Shown one piece after another: positions 14,709 to 21,819 of a stretch of 64,000 bases of DNA (the stretch's first letter is position 1; each line of letters starts with the position of its first letter). Origin of the DNA: Fictibacillus terranigra (GTDB lineage Bacteria > Bacillota > Bacilli > Bacillales > Fictibacillaceae). The notes below the pieces were generated by a model that saw only the letters and a list, made by a program, of their open reading frames with translations, was not told the origin of the DNA and ran no database searches. The DNA is taken from positions 310,001 through 374,000 of the forward strand of contig NZ_JAUHLN010000003.1 in assembly GCF_030412265.1 (NCBI RefSeq), read 5' to 3'. The position numbers were made by a program, and so were the translations under genes.

Positions 14709-15915
14709 CTGACAGAACCTCCTCATACACATGCTCCACCCTCGCGGCCACATTCGGCCAGCGATAATCGCGTTCCGCAAGGGAAGATGCCTGTTTACCC
14801 AGCCTTTGTGCAATGATGTCGTTGTTTAAAATAATCTCCAGTGTGAGCGCTAAATCCTGGGCGTCCTTTGGCGCAACGAGCAGTCCTGTTTCTCCTTCAA
14901 CCACGACATTTTGAAGCCCGCCTACACGAGAGGCAATGACTGGACAGCCGCACGCCTGTGCCTCTGCAGCTACCATTCCGAACGATTCATAGTAGGAAGG
15001 AACGACAGCGACGTTGGCAGCATTAAAGTATTCTGCGAGCTGCTCCTGGCTTTTCGGCCCGACAAACTGAACATAACGTTCAATTCCTTTCACCCAAGAA
15101 CGCTGTTCTTCCTGAATCGGAAGCCGGTCATCACCGATCTCTTCTTTCTGTCCTCCGGCAAGAATCAGCCTTGTATTTGCTGGAACATCTCCCCATTGAA
15201 TCAAATATCGGAATGCTTGAAGAAGGGTTTCAACACCTTTTGTCTCTTCCAGCCGTCCAGCATAAAACACAAGGGGGCCTTGAACGTCCAGTTTTTGTTT
15301 AATCACGGTTTTTTGGTTAAAAGGATAGAATTTAGGAGATACACCGATCGGAATGACATCAACAGGTGCAGGCTGCTTGGCAAAATCGTAGATCAAGCTT
15401 TTCTCACTGTTGGTCGTGGCAATCACGCGGTTGGCGGACCGGAGAATGGTTCGTTCATATTGGAATCTGCGCTCATCCCTTTCACCTGTCGCACGTTCTT
15501 TTGCTGCGCCAAGGGAATGCGATGTGTGGACGAACGGTACATTATACTTTCTGCGAAGCTGGCGGCCCAGAATGCCGGACAGCCAGTAGTGGGTATGAAT
15601 AATATCATATTGTTCTACAGGAACGAGTTGCTCGATTTCTTTGAAAAAAGCGGGCAGTATCTGAAACATTTCATTTTTGGAGACAAAGCCTTTGACACCG
15701 GCTTTGATGCGTATGACTCTTGAGCGTTTCCCGAACGCCTCCGTCTGCGGGGCATCTTTATCACACCAGTGGGTGATGACATCGACATCCCATCCCCTGC
15801 TTTCCATGGCAAGCGCCAGATGGTAGACATAATTGTTCTGTCCTCCGGCTTGTTTGCCGCCAAGCTTTGCCAGCGGATCTCCATGGTCGGATATAAATAA
15901 AACTTTTTTATTCAT
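14671..15915 (-). CDS. sucrose-phosphate synthase-like GT4 glycosyltransferase
   Basis: 414-aa retaining glycosyltransferase of family GT4. The N-terminal Rossmann half has KQAGGQNNYVYHLALAM and VHTSHSLGAAKERATGE, the latter resembling the sugar-phosphate-binding region of sucrose-phosphate synthases. The C-terminal half has FYAGRLEETKGVETLL and the donor-binding PSYYESFGMVAAEAQACG. It lacks the C-terminal phosphatase domain of plant enzymes; a separate SPP-like gene follows and overlaps instead. Predicted reaction: NDP-glucose plus fructose 6-phosphate to sucrose 6-phosphate. An MshA-like activity is a possible alternative, but the SPP partner argues for sucrose. A sigma-B-like promoter lies upstream. 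Confidence 0.72.
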   Translation of the reverse strand: MNKKVLFISDHGDPLAKLGGKQAGGQNNYVYHLALAMESRGWDVDVITHWCDKDAPQTEAFGKRSRVIRIKAGVKGFVSKNEMFQILPAFFKEIEQLVPVEQYDIIHTHYWLSGILGRQLRRKYNVPFVHTSHSLGAAKERATGERDERRFQYERTILRSANRVIATTNSEKSLIYDFAKQPAPVDVIPIGVSPKFYPFNQKTVIKQKLDVQGPLVFYAGRLEETKGVETLLQAFRYLIQWGDVPANTRLILAGGQKEEIGDDRLPIQEEQRSWVKGIERYVQFVGPKSQEQLAEYFNAANVAVVPSYYESFGMVAAEAQACGCPVIASRVGGLQNVVVEGETGLLVAPKDAQDLALTLEIILNNDIIAQRLGKQASSLAERDYRWPNVAARVEHVYEEVLSGETRKRYTSFSY

Positions 15916-15963
15916 AAGTGCTACCCCTCTTTCTATGGTTGCGGTCTATAGCCTGTACTGTAT

Positions 15964-15988
15964 ATACCCGTTTTCACCACCGGCAAAC
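15964..15988 (-). promoter_or_regulatory. sigma-B-like promoter of the sucrose cassette
   Basis: On the minus strand GTTTGC (15988-15983), a 13-bp spacer and GGGTAT (15969-15964) match sigma-B -35 (4 of 6) and -10 (6 of 6). The site lies about 50 nt upstream of the glycosyltransferase ATG, suggesting general-stress or osmotic induction. Confidence 0.55.
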
Positions 15989-16041
15989 CACAATAAGTGC
16001 TTTAGCCCTATTAATATAAGACTTTCTTCCTCTTATCCAGC

Positions 16042-16069
16042 AACAAAAGCGCATGGATGCGCTTTTGTT
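16042..16069. terminator. hairpin terminator downstream of yqjQ
   Basis: AACAAAAGCGCAT / ATGCGCTTTTGTT forms a 13-bp perfect stem 20 nt after the stop of the SDR gene on the minus strand. Confidence 0.65.
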
Positions 16070-16088
16070 TACATAATATAATTATTGT

Positions 16089-16877
16089 CTATTTTTGTTT
16101 GAATGCATTTCCGCCAAGCTTTTCTACGAGGCGGGGAAAAAGCTGATAGAGTGTGCTTCCGGCGTTCATCCAGCGAGGAAGATTGATCTCACGGACCGGA
16201 CGGCCGATTGCCGAGATGATTCTGTTAGACACATATTCAGGGGACAGCATCCACCTCTTAACATTTTTCTCATAGGTTCCGGATTTATCCGCAATGGAAA
16301 AAAAGTTGGTTTCGATCGGACCCGGATTAACGGTTGTCACCTGAATTCCGCTGTCTGCCAGTTCCATCCGCAGCCCGTTTGAGAAGCCAAGAACCGCGTG
16401 TTTGGAAGCGGCATAACCGCTCGATTTTGGTGTGGAGATCTTTCCTGCCTGAGAGGCAATATTAATGATATGCCCGGAACGCCGCTCGATCATTTGCGGC
16501 AAGACGGACTGGGTGCAAGCCATCAGTCCGACCACATTGGTCTGCAGCATACCAGAAAGGTCGTTAAGGTCTGCGTCAACGAAATAATCGAATATCCCAT
16601 ATCCAGCATTATTGATCAGAACATCAACAGAAACGGTGCGGATGATTTCCTCAAACACAGCTTTTACCTCTTCGATATTGCCTACATCCAGCGTATAAAT
16701 CAGGGCGTCCACGTTGAATGTCTCTTTAAGATTGTTTTTTACAGCTGCCAGTTTTTCCATATTTCTGGAAACAAGCACCAACTGAGCTCCAAGACTTGCC
16801 GCATCATGGGCAAGCTGGGCTCCCAGCCCCCCTGATGCACCTGTGATTACAACTGTTTTTCCTTTCAATTCCTTCAT
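16089..16877 (-). CDS. yqjQ: short-chain dehydrogenase/reductase (YqjQ-like)
   Basis: 262-aa classical SDR oxidoreductase. Cofactor-binding TGASGGLGAQLAHD, NNAG motif in VLINNAGYGIFD, catalytic Ser in INIASQAGKIS and YxxxK in SGYAASKHAVLG are all present, followed by the PG motif NPGPIETNFF. Start 16877 is placed by AAGGAG about 9 nt upstream. It begins 4 nt after the stop of the metallo-beta-lactamase-fold gene, and the same pair (yqjP-yqjQ) occurs in B. subtilis. Substrate is unknown. Confidence 0.82.
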   Translation of the reverse strand: MKELKGKTVVITGASGGLGAQLAHDAASLGAQLVLVSRNMEKLAAVKNNLKETFNVDALIYTLDVGNIEEVKAVFEEIIRTVSVDVLINNAGYGIFDYFVDADLNDLSGMLQTNVVGLMACTQSVLPQMIERRSGHIINIASQAGKISTPKSSGYAASKHAVLGFSNGLRMELADSGIQVTTVNPGPIETNFFSIADKSGTYEKNVKRWMLSPEYVSNRIISAIGRPVREINLPRWMNAGSTLYQLFPRLVEKLGGNAFKQK

Positions 16878-16881
16878 ATTC

Positions 16882-17850
16882 TTATGCTCCTTCTGCCCGC
16901 TTGTAGTAGATAATTCCGTGAAGGTCTTTTGCGAGAATCCGTCCCTCTTCTTCAAGAAGGTCCAGATGCCCGACGGTTTCCGAAAGAGTAAGGCCCGGCT
17001 CCTTTTGATAGATGCCCGGGAATAATAACTTGCTTAATTCATAGGCTGTCTTCTCACCGGATAGCATCTCCCATAAAGCGTGGGCCCGGCTGTTCTGCTG
17101 TGCAAGCCTTTCCTTGATCAGCTCTGAACTATTGGAGATGGGAAGGCCATGCCCCGGAAGGATGACGTCAATAGGGAGTCCGGCTGCTGTCTTCAATGAA
17201 TTCCGGTATTGCAGCAGGGGTTTAGGCCGCTCTGTTTCAGTGATCAGGGGCGGCTCGATGAGCGCGTTGGAAGATATGCGCTGCAGCAAAAAATCTCCTC
17301 CGATCATGATTCCGCTCTCCTCATGAAACAGAGAAAGATGATCAGGCGAATGGCCCGGTGTTTTCATCATCGTCCACCCCGGAAGCCCCGGAACCTCTTC
17401 TCCTTCATACAAAGCGGGAGTAGCGTGGACAACAGCAGAGAACTCAAGATATTTTTTTAACTTCATATACTCAAACCGGACCGCTTCTTCCGGCATACCC
17501 ATTTTTTTGTAAAACCCTTCATAAAACCGATTTCTATGTACGAAAAATTCCTTCTGCTGGCTCAGATATGGTATTTCTTCTAAACTGGCAAGGACAGCCG
17601 GCACCGGACTCTTAAAGTATGCATAAAGCCCGACATGGTCCGGATGATAATGAGTAAAGATCACTTGTTCAATATCCTTTTCAGCCAGCCCGTTTTCAGC
17701 CAGTTTCTCCCGGAAGATTTTCCATGCTTCCGGTGTTTTTGGCCCGCAGTCAACAAGGGTAAGCTTCTCCCCTCGTATGAGATATACATTGACATCTCCT
17801 ACCGGAAACGGTGTCGGAAGCGAGATGGTTATAATATTCTGATTCAACAT
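16882..17850 (-). CDS. yqjP: metallo-beta-lactamase fold hydrolase (YqjP-like)
   Basis: 322-aa MBL-fold hydrolase with the metal motif THYHPDHVGLYAYF, a further His in MMKTPGHSPDHLSLF and an Asp in MIGGDFLL. The C-terminal extension (about residues 225-320) after ILPGHGLPIS resembles a winged-helix-like tail typical of LACTB2/YqjP-type proteins. It is preceded by AGGTGA and by a near-perfect 18-bp palindrome in the promoter region. Substrate is unknown; thioester or RNA hydrolysis are known in relatives. It is the first gene of the yqjP-yqjQ pair. Confidence 0.8.
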   Translation of the reverse strand: MLNQNIITISLPTPFPVGDVNVYLIRGEKLTLVDCGPKTPEAWKIFREKLAENGLAEKDIEQVIFTHYHPDHVGLYAYFKSPVPAVLASLEEIPYLSQQKEFFVHRNRFYEGFYKKMGMPEEAVRFEYMKLKKYLEFSAVVHATPALYEGEEVPGLPGWTMMKTPGHSPDHLSLFHEESGIMIGGDFLLQRISSNALIEPPLITETERPKPLLQYRNSLKTAAGLPIDVILPGHGLPISNSSELIKERLAQQNSRAHALWEMLSGEKTAYELSKLLFPGIYQKEPGLTLSETVGHLDLLEEEGRILAKDLHGIIYYKRAEGA

Positions 17851-17870
17851 TGTTCACCTGACCTCATCTG

Positions 17871-17896
17871 TTGGCATATATATACCAATCAGTATA
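17871..17896 (-). promoter_or_regulatory. overlapping operator-like palindromes upstream of yqjP
   Basis: TTGGCATATATATACCAA (17871-17888) is an 18-bp palindrome with one mismatched pair. It overlaps TATACCAATCAGTATA (17881-17896), whose 5-bp arms TATAC/GTATA resemble TetR-family operators. It sits 20-45 nt upstream of the yqjP start. No regulator gene is adjacent. Confidence 0.35.
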
Positions 17897-17945
17897 GCAA
17901 AAAATGAGCTTCTTAAGAAAAGTTAATATTGCAAAAAATATGAAC

Positions 17946-17975
17946 TTGACATACTGTACTGACCCATTGCATAAT
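17946..17975 (+). promoter_or_regulatory. sigma-A promoter of the proI leader
   Basis: TTGACA (17946-17951), 18 bp, CATAAT (17970-17975). It lies just upstream of the T-box leader, with predicted transcription start near 17982. Confidence 0.7.
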
Positions 17976-17984
17976 GTTTTGTAA

Positions 17985-18235
17985 TAACTGAACGCTGAAC
18001 ACGGCGCTGAAAGGGACCAGTAATTCATTAAACGGCTGAAAGAGAATGGAATCCACCGGCTGAAAGATTCCAGCAGTACGAGATGAATGAACCTATCCCC
18101 CGAGCCATCAGGGATTGAACCTGATCGTATGCCTTCGATACAGGCAATAAGCTGGGCTTTTAAAAAGCCAATTAAGGTGGTACCGCGGATCGCACTCCTC
18201 CGTCCTTTTCCAAGGATCGAGGAGTGCGTTTTTAC
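17985..18235 (+). promoter_or_regulatory. T-box riboswitch (proline, CCU specifier) upstream of proI
   Basis: About 250 nt of leader RNA without a gene. Stem I base pairs GGGA/TCCC. The specifier loop is bounded by an AGTAA strand and closed by TTCAT/ATGAA, and contains TGAACCTA, giving Pro codon CCT at 18092-18094. The conserved T-box TGGTACCGCG is at 18178-18187 within AAGGTGGTACCGCGG. A terminator stem CGCACTCCTC / GAGGAGTGCG (18191-18200, 18219-18228) with a T-run follows. Uncharged tRNA-Pro should stabilise the antiterminator and turn on proI, in agreement with the downstream enzyme. Confidence 0.92.
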
Positions 18236-18261
18236 GTTTAACCTAAGTTGGAGGGATTGCC

Positions 18262-19104
18262 GTGAATAAGAAAATCGCATTTATTGGAGCAGGCTCCATG
18301 GCAGAAGCTATGATTTCAGGATTGATCACCAATAAACTCGCCGTGCCCGGACAAATCATCGCAGCCAACAGAATGAACACGAATAGGCTCTTGGAACTGA
18401 AGGAAAGGTATGGAATCGATATTGCGGCTTCTGCATCCGATGCGGTCCGGAAAGCAGAGATTCTCATCCTTGCCATGAAACCGAAAGATGCAGAGGACGC
18501 CCTGTACGCGATCAGGGATTCCATCGGTGAACAGCACCTTATCATTTCAGTGCTGGCGGGAATATCAACCGACCATATCTCCTGCCTTCTTCAGTCGGAT
18601 GCACCAGTCATTCGTGCGATGCCGAACACATCGGCAGCGATCGGATATTCTGCTACCGGCCTTGCTGCTGGAAAATATGCGGAAGACCATGATCTCAAAC
18701 AGGCGGAAGAGCTTTTTAACTGCATAGGAACGACCACCTGCTTGAAAGAAGAAAGTCTGCACGCCGTAACCGGATTGGCCGGAAGTGGTCCGGCCTATGT
18801 TTATTATTTAGTCGAAGCGATGCACCAGGCAGCGTCCTCTCTTGATCTTAGTGAATCTGAGGCAAGAGATCTGATCGCTCAGACACTTTTGGGCGCTGCC
18901 CATATGCTGAAAATGAGCGGCGACCATCCCCGGCTGCTCCGTCAGAAGGTAACCAGTCCCGGGGGTACAACAGAGGCGGGCATACAGATGCTGGACCAGT
19001 TTCAAGTAAAAGAAGCCATTGAATCATGCGTCAAACGCGCTGCCCAGCGCTCAGAAGAGCTCGGCAGCCTGTATACACCGCCGTCTGCCGAAGGAATTGT
19101 TTGA
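18262..19104 (+). CDS. proI: pyrroline-5-carboxylate reductase
   Basis: 280-aa NAD(P)H-dependent enzyme for the last step of proline synthesis. The N-terminal cofactor loop is AFIGAGSMAEAMISG; IRAMPNTSAAIG and the C-terminal AVTGLAGSGPAYVYYLVEA with KVTSPGGTTEAGIQML form the P5C-binding signature. The GTG start is preceded by GGAGGG. The proline-specific T-box in the leader fixes its biosynthetic role. B. subtilis has the equivalent gene (yqjO/proI) near rnz, as here. Its stop codon overlaps the -35 of the next promoter. Confidence 0.93.
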   Translation: MNKKIAFIGAGSMAEAMISGLITNKLAVPGQIIAANRMNTNRLLELKERYGIDIAASASDAVRKAEILILAMKPKDAEDALYAIRDSIGEQHLIISVLAGISTDHISCLLQSDAPVIRAMPNTSAAIGYSATGLAAGKYAEDHDLKQAEELFNCIGTTTCLKEESLHAVTGLAGSGPAYVYYLVEAMHQAASSLDLSESEARDLIAQTLLGAAHMLKMSGDHPRLLRQKVTSPGGTTEAGIQMLDQFQVKEAIESCVKRAAQRSEELGSLYTPPSAEGIV

Positions 19105-19129
19105 CAATTCTGTTATCTTATTTTATAAT
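19101..19129 (+). promoter_or_regulatory. perfect-consensus sigma-A promoter
   Basis: TTGACA (19101-19106), 17 bp, TATAAT (19124-19129): exact consensus with optimal spacing. The -35 overlaps the proI stop codon and the promoter drives the 52-aa gene that follows. Confidence 0.8.
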
Positions 19130-19163
19130 AAAACAACTATAGCGCAACAACGGGAGGTATAAG

Positions 19164-19322
19164 ATGCTTGATCAAGAAGAATTCAAGCGGTACAATCTGT
19201 TGTTTAAAGAGTTCGAACAATTTCTTACACGGCCACTGACAAAAAAGGAAAAAGATTTTATAAAATGGATCGTAAAAAATGATATGAGCATTGAGCGCAC
19301 TACTTCTGCGCGAGCCACCTAA
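19164..19322 (+). CDS. small protein of unknown function (52 aa)
   Basis: I do not recognise this gene. GGGAGG lies 7 nt before the ATG, it has a perfect-consensus promoter 35 nt upstream, and a strong terminator starts at its stop codon. It is therefore a well-formed independent expression unit. The peptide is charged and helical-looking, with aromatic residues (FKRYNLLFKEFEQFL, then KEKDFIKWIVKND) and no membrane segment or Cys. Strong signals suggest abundant, constitutive synthesis. Confidence 0.7.
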   Translation: MLDQEEFKRYNLLFKEFEQFLTRPLTKKEKDFIKWIVKNDMSIERTTSARAT

Positions 19323-19356
19323 ACAAGCCCCTGAAAGTAACGGGCTTGTTTTTTTG
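19322..19356 (+). terminator. terminator of the 52-aa gene
   Basis: AACAAGCCC / GGGCTTGTT (19322-19330 and 19342-19350) is followed by a T-run. The stem starts within the stop codon. Confidence 0.82.
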
Positions 19357-19420
19357 GTTTTAGAACGTTTGGCCGGCTTATGTTAAGGTAAGAGTATAAG
19401 AAGAAAGGAGTGTTCCCGCT

Positions 19421-20200
19421 ATGACAAAAATATTTGGACACCGGGGTGCCAGCAAGGTATGCCCAGAGAACACGATGGCCGCTTACACTCGCGCATATGA
19501 AATGGGAGCAGACGGACTTGAAATCGATGTCCATTTAACGAGCGACGGCATTCCTGTTATCATTCATGATGATACGGTCAAACGGACAACGAACGGAAAA
19601 GGGTATGTTAAACATTTTACGCTCGCTGAGATTAAACAGCTGGACGCGGGGAGCTGGTTTTCTTTGGCCTTTCAACATGAACGGATTCTTACACTCGAAG
19701 AATTTCTGCAGTGGATCTGTAGAACACCTCTTCTTCTCAATATTGAATTGAAGAATAACAAAGTGCATTATGAAGATTTAGAGAAAAAAGTCTACAGTCT
19801 CGTAAATGCTTACGGCATGAAAGAAAGAACGATCTATTCTTCCTTTAACCATTACAGTCTTGTTCAATTAAGAAGCATGGATCCATACATTGATATTGCA
19901 CCCCTGTACTCCTCGGCCATCTACGAGCCATGGAACTATGCAAAAAGTATGGGGGCGCTGAGTGTGCATCCGCAATTTAAAAGTCTTCACCCTATCATTC
20001 TGGAGAGCCTTCAGGAGCATGGGATACGGGTCAGACCGTACACGGTGAATCAGGAAAAGTGGCTGCATTATTTTTTGGATTGGCAGGTGGATGCCATCAT
20101 CACAGATACACCCGATGTGGCGGTGGCCATCAGAAATGGCGAGATCCCTGAACCGAAGGGTTTTATCCTTGAAGTGTACAATAAGATGAAAAAAAAATGA
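19421..20200 (+). CDS. glycerophosphodiester phosphodiesterase
   Basis: 259-aa GDPD-family enzyme that hydrolyses glycerophosphodiesters to glycerol 3-phosphate and an alcohol. The catalytic motif is HRGASKVCPENTMAAYTRA, followed by metal ligands in GLEIDVHLTSDGIPVIIHDD and a C-terminal WQVDAIITDTPDVA. There is no signal peptide, so it is cytoplasmic (YqiK-like rather than the secreted GlpQ type). An AAAGGAG site lies about 9 nt upstream of the ATG. It is flanked by terminators on both sides and appears monocistronic. Confidence 0.87.
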   Translation: MTKIFGHRGASKVCPENTMAAYTRAYEMGADGLEIDVHLTSDGIPVIIHDDTVKRTTNGKGYVKHFTLAEIKQLDAGSWFSLAFQHERILTLEEFLQWICRTPLLLNIELKNNKVHYEDLEKKVYSLVNAYGMKERTIYSSFNHYSLVQLRSMDPYIDIAPLYSSAIYEPWNYAKSMGALSVHPQFKSLHPIILESLQEHGIRVRPYTVNQEKWLHYFLDWQVDAIITDTPDVAVAIRNGEIPEPKGFILEVYNKMKKK

Positions 20201-20222
20201 GCGGCAGCCCGCTCATTTTTTG
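20190..20222. terminator. bidirectional terminator between the GDPD gene and rnz
   Basis: Stem AATGAGCGG / CCGCTCATT (20196-20204 and 20209-20217) with A and T runs on both sides. The stop codons of both convergent genes fall in or next to it. Confidence 0.82.
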
Positions 20223-21145
20223 ATCTTTTCAATCGGAAAAATACTAAAGTCATCAGCGATCATCGTGTTCGAAAAAACTTCCTCTGCCTCTTTTAAAAGC
20301 AGCATTTTCTCCTCTTTATGATACCTGGAACTGATATGGTTCAAGATCAATGCGGCTGCATTCGCCAGCCTGGCGGTAACAGCAGCAGACCGGGCTGAAG
20401 AATGTCCGAATTCCGCGGCCTTTTCTGCCAATTCATGCAGGACAGTCGCTTCATGGACAATCACCGAGGCATTTCTTCCCAGCTCTACCGCATTATCACA
20501 GTATTTCGTATCACCGAGGATAGCGACAATCCGTCCAGGTACAGGAGGTGATACAAAATCACTGCTCTTGAGCACTGTTCCGTCCTCCCGTCGGACATCC
20601 CTTCCTTCTTTCAATTGCTGATACAATGGACCGGGCGCCAGCCCCATCTTTTTTAACATGCCGGCTTTCAGCTTCCCTGGCTGCGCCTGCTCTTCCAACC
20701 GAAAACCGAAACAAGGGATCACATGGTCCAGTTTCTTGGCATATACGTGCCTGCCATCGTCTTCACAGATCAGCCCTTCACCGATCTCAATGACTTGGAT
20801 CGGATAGGTGAGATACGTTTCGCTTATGTTCAATGCAGTTTCGATAAATGCTTTTATCCCCTTGGGACCGTAAATCGCCACTGGACTCGCTTCGCCATTT
20901 TGAAAAGAACGGCTTCCAAGAAGGCCCGGCAGACCAAAGATGTGGTCTCCGTGCAGATGGGTAATAAAAATTTTATTGATCTTACGAGGTTTGAGAGAAG
21001 TGCGCAATATTTGATGCTGTGTGGCTTCTCCGCAGTCAAAGAGCCAGACTTCTCCGCCCCTTTGGAGGAATTTAAGGGCCACTGAAGATACATTCCGTTC
21101 CTTGGATGGCATACCGGCTCCCGTTCCCAAAAAATGAAGTTCCAT
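20213..21145 (-). CDS. rnz: ribonuclease Z
   Basis: 310-aa tRNA 3'-processing endonuclease of the beta-CASP/MBL fold. It starts MELHFLGTGAGMPSKERN, with the zinc motif THLHGDHIFGLPGLL, further ligands in AILGDTKYC and the C-terminal LILNHISSRY. Its length is close to that of B. subtilis RNase Z. Start 21145 is preferred over an ATG 18 nt upstream, because it lines up with the family and follows the PAP2 stop with 1 nt between, suggesting coupling. Cleaves tRNA precursors lacking an encoded CCA. Confidence 0.92.
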   Translation of the reverse strand: MELHFLGTGAGMPSKERNVSSVALKFLQRGGEVWLFDCGEATQHQILRTSLKPRKINKIFITHLHGDHIFGLPGLLGSRSFQNGEASPVAIYGPKGIKAFIETALNISETYLTYPIQVIEIGEGLICEDDGRHVYAKKLDHVIPCFGFRLEEQAQPGKLKAGMLKKMGLAPGPLYQQLKEGRDVRREDGTVLKSSDFVSPPVPGRIVAILGDTKYCDNAVELGRNASVIVHEATVLHELAEKAAEFGHSSARSAAVTARLANAAALILNHISSRYHKEEKMLLLKEAEEVFSNTMIADDFSIFPIEKIKK

Positions 21146-21146
21146 C

Positions 21147-21797
21147 TCAGCTATTCCTTTCATGCTTTAACATAAAAAATACGAGGCGATAAAGGACAAC
21201 GAAAAAAAGAAGCAAGCTTCCTCCGGCAAGAAATCCTGCGAGCACATCACTTGGATAATGCACACCAAGATAGATTCTGCTCAGGCCGACCAGCACGATA
21301 TAAGCACATCCTGCTGCAGTGATCAGCCACCGCACCCATCGATGTCCAATCTGTCTTACAAGCAAGTAGAACAACAATCCAAAGAAACCGATGGAGATCA
21401 TGGCGTGTCCGCTTGGAAAACTATATCCTCCGATTTCAACAAGACGATGAAGGGATGGCCGCCTTCTTTCATAAATTCCTTTAAGAAGCTCATTTCCGTT
21501 GCGGGCCGCAAACAAGCAGATCCCCAGTAACACTGGTTCTAGCCATCTTCTTCTCCATAAAATGAAAAAAACAGAGAACACAGCAAACGCGATAAATTGA
21601 TTAGGCCTTGATGCACTTTCAGTGATGACGATAAAAGCTCGCGTCAGCTCCCGGGGCTGATAAGCCGTTATGGCATGGACGACGGTCTCATCGAATCTTC
21701 TTACGAACGTCTCCTGATAGATCCCTCCAATAAGAAAAAAGAACCCTAAAAGAAACACTAATCCAAGCACAGACGAAAGTTGGATACTTTTTTTCAA
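21147..21797 (-). CDS. PAP2-family membrane phosphatase
   Basis: About 216-aa polytopic protein with the three PAP2 phosphatase motifs: LKGIYERRRPSL, GYSFPSGHAMIS and GLSRIYLGVHYPSDVLAG. The hydrophobic N-terminal segment and four to five further spans place the active site at the membrane face. Likely substrates are lipid phosphates such as phosphatidylglycerophosphate, phosphatidate or undecaprenyl diphosphate; sequence cannot decide. A TTG start at 21797 with AGGTGA upstream is preferred, since the ATG at 21842 overlaps dinB by 23 nt. Lies between dinB and rnz in one transcription direction. Confidence 0.8.
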   Translation of the reverse strand: MKKSIQLSSVLGLVFLLGFFFLIGGIYQETFVRRFDETVVHAITAYQPRELTRAFIVITESASRPNQFIAFAVFSVFFILWRRRWLEPVLLGICLFAARNGNELLKGIYERRRPSLHRLVEIGGYSFPSGHAMISIGFFGLLFYLLVRQIGHRWVRWLITAAGCAYIVLVGLSRIYLGVHYPSDVLAGFLAGGSLLLFFVVLYRLVFFMLKHERNS

Positions 21798-21819
21798 ATC
21801 ATGTTCACCTGGCCTTTGG

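Noticed and set aside
14911-15723. 270-codon open frame on the plus strand
   Set aside because: It lies entirely antisense to the glycosyltransferase gene, has no ribosome site and gives no recognisable protein.
17864-18280. 138-codon open frame on the minus strand opposite the proI leader
   Set aside because: It is the complement of the T-box RNA and overlaps the proI start; no ribosome site.
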